Shown: positions 25,687 through 34,422 of the stretch, piece after piece
Position numbering within the stretch: position 1 is the first letter of the stretch
Layout: the number at the start of each line of letters is the position of its first letter
Assembly: GCA_020438215.1 (NCBI GenBank)
Contig: JAGQUX010000009.1
Span: 1-64,000, forward strand
Length of the DNA: 64,000 nt
Source: Armatimonadota bacterium
Lineage (GTDB): Bacteria; Armatimonadota; Fimbriimonadia; Fimbriimonadales; Fimbriimonadaceae
Reading direction: 5' to 3'
Program-made: the position numbers and the translations under genes
Notes under the pieces: model-generated
The model's input: the letters and a program-made list of their open reading frames with translations, nothing else
Databases searched by the model: none
Told to the model about the DNA's origin: nothing

Positions 25687-26988
25687 CTATAGAATCGCGA
25701 GCTTGTCGAATAGCCGCTTTTCTAAGTTATCGCGCACGGTGTCGTCCGAGATCAACTCAAGAACCTCGGCAGCAAAGGCGTAAACCAGAATCGCCTCGGC
25801 CTTATCCTTAGTCACACCGCGAGATCGCAAGTAGAACATCGGTTCTTCTTCAAGCTGACCCACTGTTGCGCCGTGCGTACACTTCACGTCATCGGCAAAA
25901 ATTTCTAGCTGAGGCTTGGAGTTGATCGTCGCCGTTGGGCTAAGGAGCAGGGCTTGGTTGGTTTGCTCAGCGTCGGTCTTCTGTGCGTCTTGATGAACAA
26001 AAATCTTGCCATTGAACACAACCGTCGCCTTGTCATCAATGATCTGCTTGTAGATTTCGTAAGAATTGCAGTTCGGCAGAGCATGATCCAGTCGCGTGTG
26101 GTTGTCTAGCAACTGTTCCCCACGAGCCACGACAACCCCATCCAACCGCGTAACAACATGTTCGCCACCCAGCCAGATGTTTTGATCCAGGCGACCAATT
26201 TTTGCACCGAACGCCACGTTATAGCTGCGGTACTCCGAGTTCTCGACTTGCTTGATCTCCCAAAGCCCGATATGGAAATTGGTTGTTGCTTCATCTTGAA
26301 CGCGGACATGCTCAATATTCGCATACCGTGCAGTGAAAACCTCGGTCACTGGCAGAGTCAAGCAGGTGCTATTCCCATCGGTGACATAACGCTCAACGAT
26401 CTTGCCGCTGGCATTCTCACCCGCCACGATGAGTGTGCGTGGCACGACGACCATTTCTTCGCCAGAAGAAACGTGGATCACTTCGATCACATGCTCAACT
26501 GCGGCTCCATCTTTGAAGCAAATGAACAGGCCGTCATCGAATAGAGCGGTGTTGAGGGCGGCAAAAGTGTGTTCTTCAATCCGGGCTACTTGACCAAGGT
26601 GCGCTTGCACTAACTCTTCGTGCTCAATCCAAGCATCACGAAGTGAACAGGCGATCAATCCGGTCTGAGCCGGCACTTCGCTCAGGTTCCGGTCAAAGCG
26701 ACCGTTCACCATCACAATGCGAATTGGGCTACCGCTCAGGCTGCCAAAGTCTTGATCGAATACAGCGGGGCCACCTTCAGCAACGGTGTAGTCCACGCGG
26801 GCAACATCACGGAGTGGGGTGTACTTCCACTCTTCATTTTTGGGGGTAGGGATGCCGTGCTCGCGATGGATTTTCAACCCTTTTGTACGGAGATCCCGGA
26901 GCCAAGCCGGGCCATCACCAGACCGCTTTTCGGCCATCGCAAGCACTTGCGACTGCTCGATTTCGTAAGTCATCAAAATGTTGCTCAT
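25687..26988 (-). CDS. sufD: Fe-S cluster assembly protein SufD
   Basis: This 433-residue scaffold partner in the SufBCD complex has the N-terminal EEWKYTPLRDV motif. The beta-helix core shows NIWLGGEHVVTRLDG, and the C-terminus has KCTHGATVGQL and FYLRSRGV, all conserved in SufB/SufD. The ATG at 26988 was chosen because longer starts would lie inside sufC. It lies 7 bases after sufC. sufB is not adjacent. Confidence 0.94.
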   Translation of the reverse strand: MSNILMTYEIEQSQVLAMAEKRSGDGPAWLRDLRTKGLKIHREHGIPTPKNEEWKYTPLRDVARVDYTVAEGGPAVFDQDFGSLSGSPIRIVMVNGRFDRNLSEVPAQTGLIACSLRDAWIEHEELVQAHLGQVARIEEHTFAALNTALFDDGLFICFKDGAAVEHVIEVIHVSSGEEMVVVPRTLIVAGENASGKIVERYVTDGNSTCLTLPVTEVFTARYANIEHVRVQDEATTNFHIGLWEIKQVENSEYRSYNVAFGAKIGRLDQNIWLGGEHVVTRLDGVVVARGEQLLDNHTRLDHALPNCNSYEIYKQIIDDKATVVFNGKIFVHQDAQKTDAEQTNQALLLSPTATINSKPQLEIFADDVKCTHGATVGQLEEEPMFYLRSRGVTKDKAEAILVYAFAAEVLELISDDTVRDNLEKRLFDKLAIL

Positions 26989-26995
26989 TCTGCTC

Positions 26996-27763
26996 TTACT
27001 GGGTAGCTCCAGCAAACTCTTCTTCCAGCCAACCGTAGCCTTTTTCTTCCAATTCCAAAGCGAGTGATTTGTCGCCGCTCTTGACAATCTTCCCGCCCAT
27101 CAAAATGTGAACGTAGTCGGGAACGATGTAATTCAACAGTCGCTGGTAGTGGGTGACCACCACAAACATCCGATCAGGGGATCGAAGAGCGTTCACGCCA
27201 TCGGCAACGGTCTTAAGGGCATCAATATCCAATCCAGAGTCCGTTTCATCCAGAACGCATAGTCGAGGCTCAAGAACCGCCATTTGGAAGATCTCGTTAC
27301 GCTTCTTCTCACCACCAGAGAAGCCTTCATTCACTGAGCGAGTGAGAAGATCTTGAGGAAGCTTGAGCAGATCAATTTTCTCGCGGATGAACTTCATGAA
27401 CTCCATCGAGCCGAGTTCTTCTTCACCATTTGCTTGTCGCTTTGCGTTGAGGGCCGCACGCAGGAAGTAAGTGTTGCTCACGCCAGGAATCTCAACCGGA
27501 TACTGAAAAGCCATGAAAACACCCGCATGGGCGCGATCTTCGACTTCCATCTCCAGCATATCTGCACCATCCAAGGTGACCGACCCATCAGTGACTTCGT
27601 AGGTTTCCCGGCCCGCCAGTACGTTCGCGAAAGTCGATTTTCCACTTCCGTTCGGGCCCATAATCGCGTGGACTTCGCCTGGCTTTACAGTGAGATTGAT
27701 TCCGCGCAGAATCTGCTTTTCTTCCTCGGCAACAACTGCATGCAAATTTTTGACTTCAAGCAT
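26996..27763 (-). CDS. sufC: Fe-S cluster assembly ATPase SufC
   Basis: This 255-residue ABC-type ATPase of the SUF system has Walker A GPNGSGKS (36-43), the SufC signature SGGEKKRNEIFQM and Walker B LCVLDETDSGLD. The LDETDSGLD form distinguishes SufC from transport ATPases. It is first of sufC-sufD; the usual upstream sufB is replaced by glyS. Confidence 0.96.
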   Translation of the reverse strand: MLEVKNLHAVVAEEEKQILRGINLTVKPGEVHAIMGPNGSGKSTFANVLAGRETYEVTDGSVTLDGADMLEMEVEDRAHAGVFMAFQYPVEIPGVSNTYFLRAALNAKRQANGEEELGSMEFMKFIREKIDLLKLPQDLLTRSVNEGFSGGEKKRNEIFQMAVLEPRLCVLDETDSGLDIDALKTVADGVNALRSPDRMFVVVTHYQRLLNYIVPDYVHILMGGKIVKSGDKSLALELEEKGYGWLEEEFAGATQ

Positions 27764-27820
27764 AGTGATAACCCCATTCTACGACCTTTTTTGAACCTAG
27801 TCGCGGGCAAATGGGACGAT

Positions 27821-27840
27821 ACTGCACTTTTGAGTGCAGT
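27821..27840 (-). terminator. Hairpin between glyS and sufC
   Basis: ACTGCACT and AGTGCAGT form a perfect 8-bp stem around TTTG, 15 bases after the glyS stop. Flanking ATGGG/CCCAT can extend it beyond an internal loop. No T-run follows, so termination is only likely. Confidence 0.45.
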
Positions 27841-27855
27841 TTGGCCCATGTGAAT

Positions 27856-29853
27856 CTAACCTTCTTGAACGATTCGTGAGAAATCACCGGTTCTGAGGAT
27901 GATTTGCTCCACCTGCGCTAACAATCCTAGATTCGCGGCCCGAACAGACTCATCTTCATCCATCACCATCGTGGCTTCAAAGAAATCATGAATCGGCTTT
28001 TCGAGCTGTTTGAGGTCATCCGTATTCTGAATCGCATCAGCGAGTGCTTTGCCTTCGCTGGTTTTCAAACTTGAAGAATCGAAACTCTCTGGAATCAAAA
28101 TGCCTTTGCCTCGTGCCGAGGAAAGGATGTTCAGTGGTCGCGTGAGGGTTTGAACCAGTTTTTCGTCCTCTGCTAGTTTCGCTAGGGCCTCACATCGTGC
28201 CTTGACCGCCCGCGGAGACAAGACAATCTCCGGACTCCGATCCGCTAACGCCGCATCCAGAATGTCATGTCGGACATTGCCCATCATGGATTCGTAGCGA
28301 CCTTCAAAAATCTCAACTACCTTATCCAAGGCATATGACACTTCTTGGTTTGCGTAGCGGTCATGCGCTTTCACCAAAAGGTGAGAATAGTTGTCGCCAA
28401 GATCATCACGACCCCAAGCCGCTTCGATCAAAAGTGTCACTGCACGGCGTAATCCGAACGGATCACTTGACCCCTTGGGCACCAAGCCCAGCCCGAGGAA
28501 GCCGACCAGCTTATCCACCTGATCGCAGATCAAAAGCCCAACCCCAAGCGGGTGATTCAGGTTCAAAGCAGCTTTCAAATTGTATTGCGTGGCGATGGCT
28601 CCGGCAACACGTTCCGGCATCCCCTCACGACGCGCATAATCCCCGCCGACGACTCCCTGGAGGCTACTGAGCTCATTCACCAAGCCAGTGCTCAGGTCAG
28701 CTTTGGCGTACAAGCCTGCTTGCTTTGCATCGGATTCACAATCTGCAAAATTACACCATTTGGTGAATTCCGCCATCAAATCAGCCAACCGATCGGCGCG
28801 CTCGCGGATCGTGCCGAGCTTATCTTGGAACAACATCCGCTCGGTCTGAGCAAGAAACTCATCCATGTTGGAACGCTGGTCTTCTTCAAAAAAGAACTGG
28901 GCATCGTTGAACCGGGCATTCAAAACCCACTCGTTCCCCGCCTTGACTGTTGCTTCATCACCACTATTCCGGATCGACACAAACTTGTTGGTGATCTCCC
29001 CGCTCGGTGTTCGCACAGGGAAGAACCGCTCGTGTTTTGCCATCGCCGTCACCAAAACCGGATCTGGCAAGTTCAAATAGTCTTCGGAGAATTCGCCTTG
29101 ATGCGCGGTCGGCCATTCGGTGAGGAAGGTGTTTTCATCCACAAGAGCTTCTGGCAAATCCGGCACCCCGGTCGAAACCATCATCGCTTCTTCCCGGATT
29201 CGCCCTTCGCGCACAACCGGATCAGGCTCAACATTCCGTTCTCGCAAGCCGTCAATCAATTCATCCCAAGTCTTTGCTTCGAATTCTGCAGGTGCATCAA
29301 ACCGGTGCCCTCGGCTCTTGAGGCCACTTTGAACACCACCAACCTCGAAAGGAACGCAAGCCCCATCAAGTGAAGCTAAAAACCACTTGATTGGCCGGGC
29401 AAAACGCATCTTTCCGCCGCCCCAGCGCATTGTCTTCGCAAAAGTCAGTGACTGCACCGCGCCCGGAAGCACTTCTTGCAGAACCTCCATCGCTGATTTG
29501 CCCGCAACCGATTTAGTCACCCAAACATACTCTTCGCGCCGTTCCACTTGGCTGGGATCAACGCCCTGACCCCGGCAAAATCCTTCCAAAGCCTTGGTGG
29601 GATTTCCATCCCCATCAAATGCCGCTTGGAGCGATGGTCCGCGCTGTTCAACCTGCAAATCCTCCTGCCGATCTTGAATGCCATTGATCCCGATAATGAG
29701 GCGGCGCGGTGTCCCCAGGCTCTGGCTGGACTCAAAACTCAGGCGTGCTTCGGTCAAGCCCTCGCCAGTGAGTCGCTCTAAATCCTCATAAGCCTTGCGG
29801 ACAAAACTCGCTGGCAACTCCTCGCAGCCTAGTTCAAAAAGCAGGTTCGGCAT
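27856..29853 (-). CDS. glyS: Glycyl-tRNA synthetase beta subunit
   Basis: This 665-residue subunit belongs to the alpha2beta2 glycyl-tRNA synthetase. It starts with the conserved LLFELGCEELPASFV, contains FAKTMRWGGGKMRFARPIKW and HERFFPVR, and ends in a DALR-type anticodon-binding region. The alpha subunit gene glyQ, usually adjacent, is not in the window. Confidence 0.96.
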   Translation of the reverse strand: MPNLLFELGCEELPASFVRKAYEDLERLTGEGLTEARLSFESSQSLGTPRRLIIGINGIQDRQEDLQVEQRGPSLQAAFDGDGNPTKALEGFCRGQGVDPSQVERREEYVWVTKSVAGKSAMEVLQEVLPGAVQSLTFAKTMRWGGGKMRFARPIKWFLASLDGACVPFEVGGVQSGLKSRGHRFDAPAEFEAKTWDELIDGLRERNVEPDPVVREGRIREEAMMVSTGVPDLPEALVDENTFLTEWPTAHQGEFSEDYLNLPDPVLVTAMAKHERFFPVRTPSGEITNKFVSIRNSGDEATVKAGNEWVLNARFNDAQFFFEEDQRSNMDEFLAQTERMLFQDKLGTIRERADRLADLMAEFTKWCNFADCESDAKQAGLYAKADLSTGLVNELSSLQGVVGGDYARREGMPERVAGAIATQYNLKAALNLNHPLGVGLLICDQVDKLVGFLGLGLVPKGSSDPFGLRRAVTLLIEAAWGRDDLGDNYSHLLVKAHDRYANQEVSYALDKVVEIFEGRYESMMGNVRHDILDAALADRSPEIVLSPRAVKARCEALAKLAEDEKLVQTLTRPLNILSSARGKGILIPESFDSSSLKTSEGKALADAIQNTDDLKQLEKPIHDFFEATMVMDEDESVRAANLGLLAQVEQIILRTGDFSRIVQEG

Positions 29854-29892
29854 GAAGATTTGAGTTTACCGTTCCAAATTCTGGTTCTTTGG

Positions 29893-29922
29893 TGTGACCT
29901 GAGCCGTCTAGTCCAGTAGAAT
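29893..29922 (+). promoter_or_regulatory. Possible promoter of the small outer-membrane protein gene
   Basis: TGTGAC (29893-29898) and TAGAAT (29917-29922) are separated by 18 bases, upstream of the ATG at 29981. The match to a housekeeping promoter is weak. Confidence 0.25.
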
Positions 29923-29980
29923 GGGGAGGTGCCTAACTCGGTTTGGGCATGAACCATCTGTTTTTCCGGAAAAAAACACT

Positions 29981-30487
29981 ATGAAGAAATTGACTGTACT
30001 GGCTGCCCTGGGCGTCGCTGCAATCAGCAGTGCTCAAGGGAATCTCTTGGAAGAGCCAACCAACATCGCTTTCCGACTCGGTTATGTCTACCCAGTCGAC
30101 GCAACCATGCGCAATATCTCCCCGAGCTACCTCGGCATTGGTATTGACATCTACCCAGAAGGTTTCAACCTGATGAGCGAAGGCGAAAGCTACATCTCCA
30201 TCGACTGGTTCGGCAAGTCCGGCTCCGGTGCGAAGGGTAACGCTTTCCCGGTGATGATCAACAACAAGGTTTATAGCGATTCCGGTTACGGCCGATCCTA
30301 CTTCTTCTACGGCCTCGGCGTGGTCTTTGCTGACCTCACCAACTCAGATGTTGTTCTGGGTGCACGCGCAGGCTACGGTAAGGAACTGGGCGAAAACCTG
30401 TTCGGTGAACTCAGCTTCACCTACAGCGATTCCGCTGGCGGCGCACGCGCAACCGCTCTCGGTTTCCACCTCGGCTACCGATTCTAA
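29981..30487 (+). CDS. Small outer-membrane beta-barrel-like protein
   Basis: This 168-residue protein has a clear signal peptide (MKKLTVLAALGVAAISSAQG). Alternating hydrophobic strands rich in Tyr, Phe and Gly follow (FRLGYVYPVD, RSYFFYGLGVVFA, VVLGARAGYG), and it ends FHLGYRF with a terminal Phe, as outer-membrane barrels do. It probably forms an 8-stranded barrel. The ATG at 29981 was chosen to place the signal peptide first. A strong terminator follows. Function unknown. Confidence 0.75.
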   Translation: MKKLTVLAALGVAAISSAQGNLLEEPTNIAFRLGYVYPVDATMRNISPSYLGIGIDIYPEGFNLMSEGESYISIDWFGKSGSGAKGNAFPVMINNKVYSDSGYGRSYFFYGLGVVFADLTNSDVVLGARAGYGKELGENLFGELSFTYSDSAGGARATALGFHLGYRF

Positions 30488-30507
30488 ATTCGGTTCGCTG
30501 ATAAACC

Positions 30508-30541
30508 AAACGCCCGAGGCTCATTGAGCTTCGGGCGTTAT
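30508..30541. terminator. Bidirectional terminator between OMP and proteasome genes
   Basis: AACGCCCGA(G)GCTC and GAGC(T)TCGGGCGTT pair over 14 positions, one of them G-T, around a 3-base loop. T-rich sequence (ATTTGTTT) follows on the plus strand and TTTGG on the minus strand. It lies between convergent genes. Confidence 0.85.
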
Positions 30542-30559
30542 TTGTTTCAGAGCAGTGAA

Positions 30560-31291
30560 CTAACTCAAAGCCTTTTTCGCGATCTTTTCCAATTCTTTCT
30601 CAGCGAGCCGCTCCACTCCATCCCGAGTGAGCAAAACCACCGAAGGAAGCCGTCGTTGGAACCCACCCGTCGCGGAATCCAAAGACGATGCGATATCCAG
30701 CATCACCAGCGCATCCAGCAGCACATCATCGCGCTTGCGCTTGTTCCACGGCCCTTTGGTGCGGCTCAAATATTCAAACACACCTCGTATCCGCTCAGAG
30801 CCTGAACCAGCTGTCGCGTAATCCATCCCTGGGAAGCGTGCTCCGGCGGCATCAAAGAAATGCACGCTGAACTCTTCATCCTTGGGGTCATAGACCGCCG
30901 CAATCGGGAGGAAAATGCCTCCGTTCATCGCCGCTTCCATATTCCCGGCGAGAGCCTTGCTGATCTCCATCAGCTTGCCCTCCGTCGAAATCTGGAATTG
31001 ATTCAGCCGCTCGTAATACTTGAAAGCGTGCTTGAGATAGCGGCACACTTCAATGGAGCGGGCGTACGCCCCGCTGATCGCCACAACCGTTTGGTCGTCA
31101 AGAACCTCAATCTTCTCCGCTTCTTCGTACATGATGAGGTTGCCCATTGTGGCGCGCCGGTCGGCGAGGATCACAATGCCATCTTTATAGCGGAGAGCCA
31201 GAACAGTTGTCCCGTGAACAACCTGTTCATCATCGTGATGAGGGCTGGATTTGAAGTCAACCAGCTCAGAAAACTGCCTTGCCATGACCAA
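30560..31291 (-). CDS. prcB: Proteasome beta subunit
   Basis: This 243-residue 20S proteasome beta subunit has a 27-residue propeptide ending VVHG before the catalytic Thr28 (TTVLALRYKDG). The mature enzyme has the catalytic partners Asp in LADRRAT and Lys60, equivalent to Lys33. It forms the proteolytic ring. The TTG start at 31291 is 5 bases from GGAG in the upstream UBact gene; ATG at 31285 is an alternative. No alpha subunit or ring ATPase is in the window. It follows UBact and the Dop/PafA gene in one operon. Confidence 0.93.
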   Translation of the reverse strand: MVMARQFSELVDFKSSPHHDDEQVVHGTTVLALRYKDGIVILADRRATMGNLIMYEEAEKIEVLDDQTVVAISGAYARSIEVCRYLKHAFKYYERLNQFQISTEGKLMEISKALAGNMEAAMNGGIFLPIAAVYDPKDEEFSVHFFDAAGARFPGMDYATAGSGSERIRGVFEYLSRTKGPWNKRKRDDVLLDALVMLDIASSLDSATGGFQRRLPSVVLLTRDGVERLAEKELEKIAKKALS

Positions 31292-31477
31292 TTATTCTCC
31301 CGAGCGCTGGCGGTACTTCTTCGCCTGGTCGGGGTCAACCTTTTTCATCCGTTTCAGAAGCTCGTTTGGCGCACTGGGGCGATCAACATCGGGCTTGGAT
31401 GGCCCAGAATCATCACCTAGCTTGCGTTGCGGCTCGGCTTCACGGCGTCGGACGGGTCTCTCGGCGGAAAAAATCAT
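31292..31477 (-). CDS. Ubiquitin-like protein tag UBact (Pup-like)
   Basis: This 61-residue, highly charged and probably disordered protein contains GPSKPDV, the conserved ELLKRMKKVDPDQAKKYRQR segment and a C-terminal Ser-Gly-Glu, the pattern of UBact, the Pup-like modifier of several diderm phyla. The terminal Glu means it could be ligated to target lysines without prior deamidation. The ATG overlaps the dop stop (ATGA) and prcB follows directly. Context and C-terminus make this a confident call despite the short length. Confidence 0.9.
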   Translation of the reverse strand: MIFSAERPVRRREAEPQRKLGDDSGPSKPDVDRPSAPNELLKRMKKVDPDQAKKYRQRSGE

Positions 31478-32952
31478 GCTTGCTCCTTGATGCACTGACA
31501 AAACTCTGCAAATGATTCTACGCGTCTTAGCCCCTCGTCGTACCGGATTTCTGGTCGCAATTTGATTTCTTCGGTGGTTTGTTGGTTCAAATCGGGTCGC
31601 ACAACCAGAGAAGTCCAGCTTGCCGTGACCAGATGCTCTTTCCATTTGCTCACTGCAAGCGATCGTACTAACGCTCGCGAATCTAAGTCATCTCCCCTCA
31701 GACAGGCTTCGACTTGTGCATCGCTGGGAAGGGCATCAACAAAACCACCCTCTGCCAATCCGGCAAAGAGTTGATCTTCTCCCGAAACCTGGTGGTATTC
31801 CAAGTCGAGTGACTGCATGTGCGGATCATGCCAACTCAGCCCCTCGGATTCCCGGAACTGATCCAGTAGCCAATACTTTGCCGCCCAGTCCACTTTGGAC
31901 TTGAACCACTCAAAGTTACTCTTGCGAGCTTCCAAAAGCTGTTGGCATTCACTCAAATGCTCACGAGATTCTTCATCCAAATCAAGCTCACTTCCCGCAT
32001 CCAGATACGATTCCGCCACCGATCTCGCCGTTACGAGCCCTTCCTCAGTTTCAATCCGCCCATCTCCCTCCAAATCTCGCGATGTCAACTTGAACGAACG
32101 GACAGGATCGGAGACACGCCATAGAGGTGCTTTGCCCTCAAGCAATAGCCGGATGGCAAGCTGAACAAGAAACAGCCTTCGCGCAGTGCAACTCGGCATC
32201 AAATTCGCGTCGCAAGTGATGACGTGCATCCTCCGCCATTGCTGCGAATCAGAGTGGGGCTCATCACGAGTGTTGAAGATCGGGCGACGAGAAAGCGTCT
32301 CCAAATTGACCGCTTCCTCGAAGAAATCAGCCCTCTGAGAAAGCTGAAATCTCACTGGCCCTCCGGATTCACTCCCCACCTTGCCGGCTCCAGTCAAGAA
32401 TTGTCGGGCAATCAGCATCGGAGTGATCGCCTGGATCAACTCATCAATAGGAATGTCTCGGGGCACCAGAAAGTTATCATGAGTGCCATAACTTGCACCA
32501 GAGTAGTCGGTGTTGTTCTTGTAAACGGCAACCTCACGACCCGTTTCTGCCGCATACGCTTCCGCCGCCCGGCAGACCACTGTTTGCCCCGCATAGTCAT
32601 GCAGAGCCGCTTGATTCGGGCTGAAACACTCCGGCGTTGAGTATTCGGGGTGCCCGTGATCGTTATAGAACCTCGCCCCATTGGGCAGAACCCAATCCGA
32701 CCTTTCATCTTCGGCAGATGTCCTCTGGCGCCCGCGATCGTACTCGGCATCGCGACGATCATAGGCAAGCTGCGAAACCTGGAAGCCCCGCATATCCGAA
32801 CGCGGACTTTCATACCTGTAATCCCAACCAGAATAGCCTTCGTCCGGATAACTCCGAACGAAGGCTATTGCATCGTCTGCCTGATTTTTAACTGTCCGAC
32901 CCTCAACTGTAAAACCGTATTCGGTTTCCGTTCCGATGAGGATCGGAATCAT
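31474..32952 (-). CDS. Pup/UBact ligase or deamidase (Dop/PafA family)
   Basis: This 492-residue enzyme of the carboxylate-amine ligase fold attaches or removes the UBact tag. It shows the ATP-binding start ILIGTETEYGF, NGARFYNDHGHPEYSTPE, YKNNTDYSGASYGTHDNFL and NTRDEPHSDSQQWRRMHVI. An insertion before NGARFY (about 50-85) and the DHxHPEYS form lean towards Dop, but since the tag ends in Glu a ligase role is needed somewhere; only one family member is present here. The ATG at 32952 begins the conserved domain, 4 bases after a lipoprotein gene. Confidence 0.9.
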   Translation of the reverse strand: MIPILIGTETEYGFTVEGRTVKNQADDAIAFVRSYPDEGYSGWDYRYESPRSDMRGFQVSQLAYDRRDAEYDRGRQRTSAEDERSDWVLPNGARFYNDHGHPEYSTPECFSPNQAALHDYAGQTVVCRAAEAYAAETGREVAVYKNNTDYSGASYGTHDNFLVPRDIPIDELIQAITPMLIARQFLTGAGKVGSESGGPVRFQLSQRADFFEEAVNLETLSRRPIFNTRDEPHSDSQQWRRMHVITCDANLMPSCTARRLFLVQLAIRLLLEGKAPLWRVSDPVRSFKLTSRDLEGDGRIETEEGLVTARSVAESYLDAGSELDLDEESREHLSECQQLLEARKSNFEWFKSKVDWAAKYWLLDQFRESEGLSWHDPHMQSLDLEYHQVSGEDQLFAGLAEGGFVDALPSDAQVEACLRGDDLDSRALVRSLAVSKWKEHLVTASWTSLVVRPDLNQQTTEEIKLRPEIRYDEGLRRVESFAEFCQCIKEQA

Positions 32953-32956
32953 CACA

Positions 32957-34255
32957 TTATCGGTAGACCGCGAAGGAGCCGCTGGACGGGAATGGGAATC
33001 CTGTCGGCACGGTGGAGATGGTGAAGTCACCATCTTTTGGTACGCCACCAACCATTGTGAAGTTGTTCAAAGTACCAACGGCTTTATTGTTTTCGGTGCG
33101 GTTGTCTAGCTGATCGACTGACCAGAGTTCAACTGTGCCGCTGTTACCAGAGTAGGTTGCTCGGCCGAACCAGACTGCTGTCGGCGCGGAGAGCGGGCCG
33201 TTCATAGCCACAACCATGTGTTGACCGGAAGGATTCGTCGTCGGGAAGATCACCATGGTGAAATCGCCTGCGGCGGTCACTCGGCTGGTGAGCGGGAACC
33301 AAGACCCTTGAAGGGCGGTCACGCGTGCACCGGATGCCGGTGGTGCGCTCGGATCGTCTTCCAGCACTGTCCAGGAACCTGGCGAGTTGATAAACGAACC
33401 CGGGTTATTTGGATCTGGAAGCGGAATACCATTGTTGATGGTGCCGCTATCGATGAAGAAGCTGCTAATGATGTCGAGTGAACCGTCGGTTCCGCGACCG
33501 TTTGCAATACCGTAAGCATCGCCGGATACAACCAGTTCATTTGCCGAAGAAGCATTTGCCATAGTCGGTCGGTCTGCAGTTGCAAGTGCGGAAAGATTGA
33601 TTGTCACCAAATCGCTAAGCGATGCTGGGATTGGGCCAGCAACATCAATTGAGTTTTCGGTATCAAAAATCGCTTGATTGAACTCAGGAAGGTTCGTCGT
33701 CGTGTTGAAGAACAACGAAGCATCGCTGAGATAAATCGGCAATGACACCTGACGACCAGGAACAAGCGGAACGATAACCGGCTGAGTTGGGAGAGCGAAA
33801 GTGCCTTCCCAATCCAAAGTGATCGCACCAACATTATCTTCGGTTCGAAGATTCTTGACTGTGGCCGCAAAGTCGGTGAAGATATCTGGAGATGAACCTT
33901 CTGACCATTGGAATGTGTTGACAGTAAAGCCATCGAGCTTGACGTCAAAGCCATCCAAACCAGTTGGGAGATCAGACGGAATTTGGGTTACCGGAGGAAT
34001 GCGCAAATTGACATAGTCCAATTTCGCATAGGTTGATCCAATACCGCGACGCGCTTGACCAGAAAGGAACAAGACACGGATATCTGTCAATGTTGAAGGC
34101 AGGTTAACACTGGGGACTTCCCGAGTCACACCAGTTGTACCGGTAGTGCCACCGGCTGTCGAACCTGATCCTGAAGTTGTCGTAATTCCACCGTTACCGC
34201 CGGCACATCCGACGACCACGGCACCAGCTACAAATGCTATCCACCAATTCCTCAA
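32957..34255 (-). CDS. Lipoprotein of unknown function upstream of dop/UBact/prcB
   Basis: This 432-residue protein has a lipoprotein signal peptide (RNWWIAFVAGAVVVGC, Cys17), a Gly/Thr/Ser linker (about 20-45) and a beta-rich body with no motif I recognise. It would be anchored on the periplasmic face of a membrane or exposed on the surface. Its stop is only 4 bases before the dop-family ATG, so the two are probably co-transcribed, although the products would lie in different compartments. Confidence 0.75.
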   Translation of the reverse strand: MRNWWIAFVAGAVVVGCAGGNGGITTTSGSGSTAGGTTGTTGVTREVPSVNLPSTLTDIRVLFLSGQARRGIGSTYAKLDYVNLRIPPVTQIPSDLPTGLDGFDVKLDGFTVNTFQWSEGSSPDIFTDFAATVKNLRTEDNVGAITLDWEGTFALPTQPVIVPLVPGRQVSLPIYLSDASLFFNTTTNLPEFNQAIFDTENSIDVAGPIPASLSDLVTINLSALATADRPTMANASSANELVVSGDAYGIANGRGTDGSLDIISSFFIDSGTINNGIPLPDPNNPGSFINSPGSWTVLEDDPSAPPASGARVTALQGSWFPLTSRVTAAGDFTMVIFPTTNPSGQHMVVAMNGPLSAPTAVWFGRATYSGNSGTVELWSVDQLDNRTENNKAVGTLNNFTMVGGVPKDGDFTISTVPTGFPFPSSGSFAVYR

Positions 34256-34422
34256 GGCAAACTCCTGTTCACGAACGGCGACAAGAATACACTAGTTTTC
34301 CCCTCTAGGTCAAAAGTTTCGAGGAGAAACCAGAAAGTTTCTTGCGCAAGTACGCGAATAGACTACAGATTCTGACGCAATTCCGCCCGGGAATCGTTCA
34401 AATCAGGCGATTTGGCGAGGAT

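Noticed and set aside
28552-29373. Open frame of 273 codons opposite glyS
   Set aside because: Fully antisense to a well-conserved synthetase gene; composition is that of a shadow frame.
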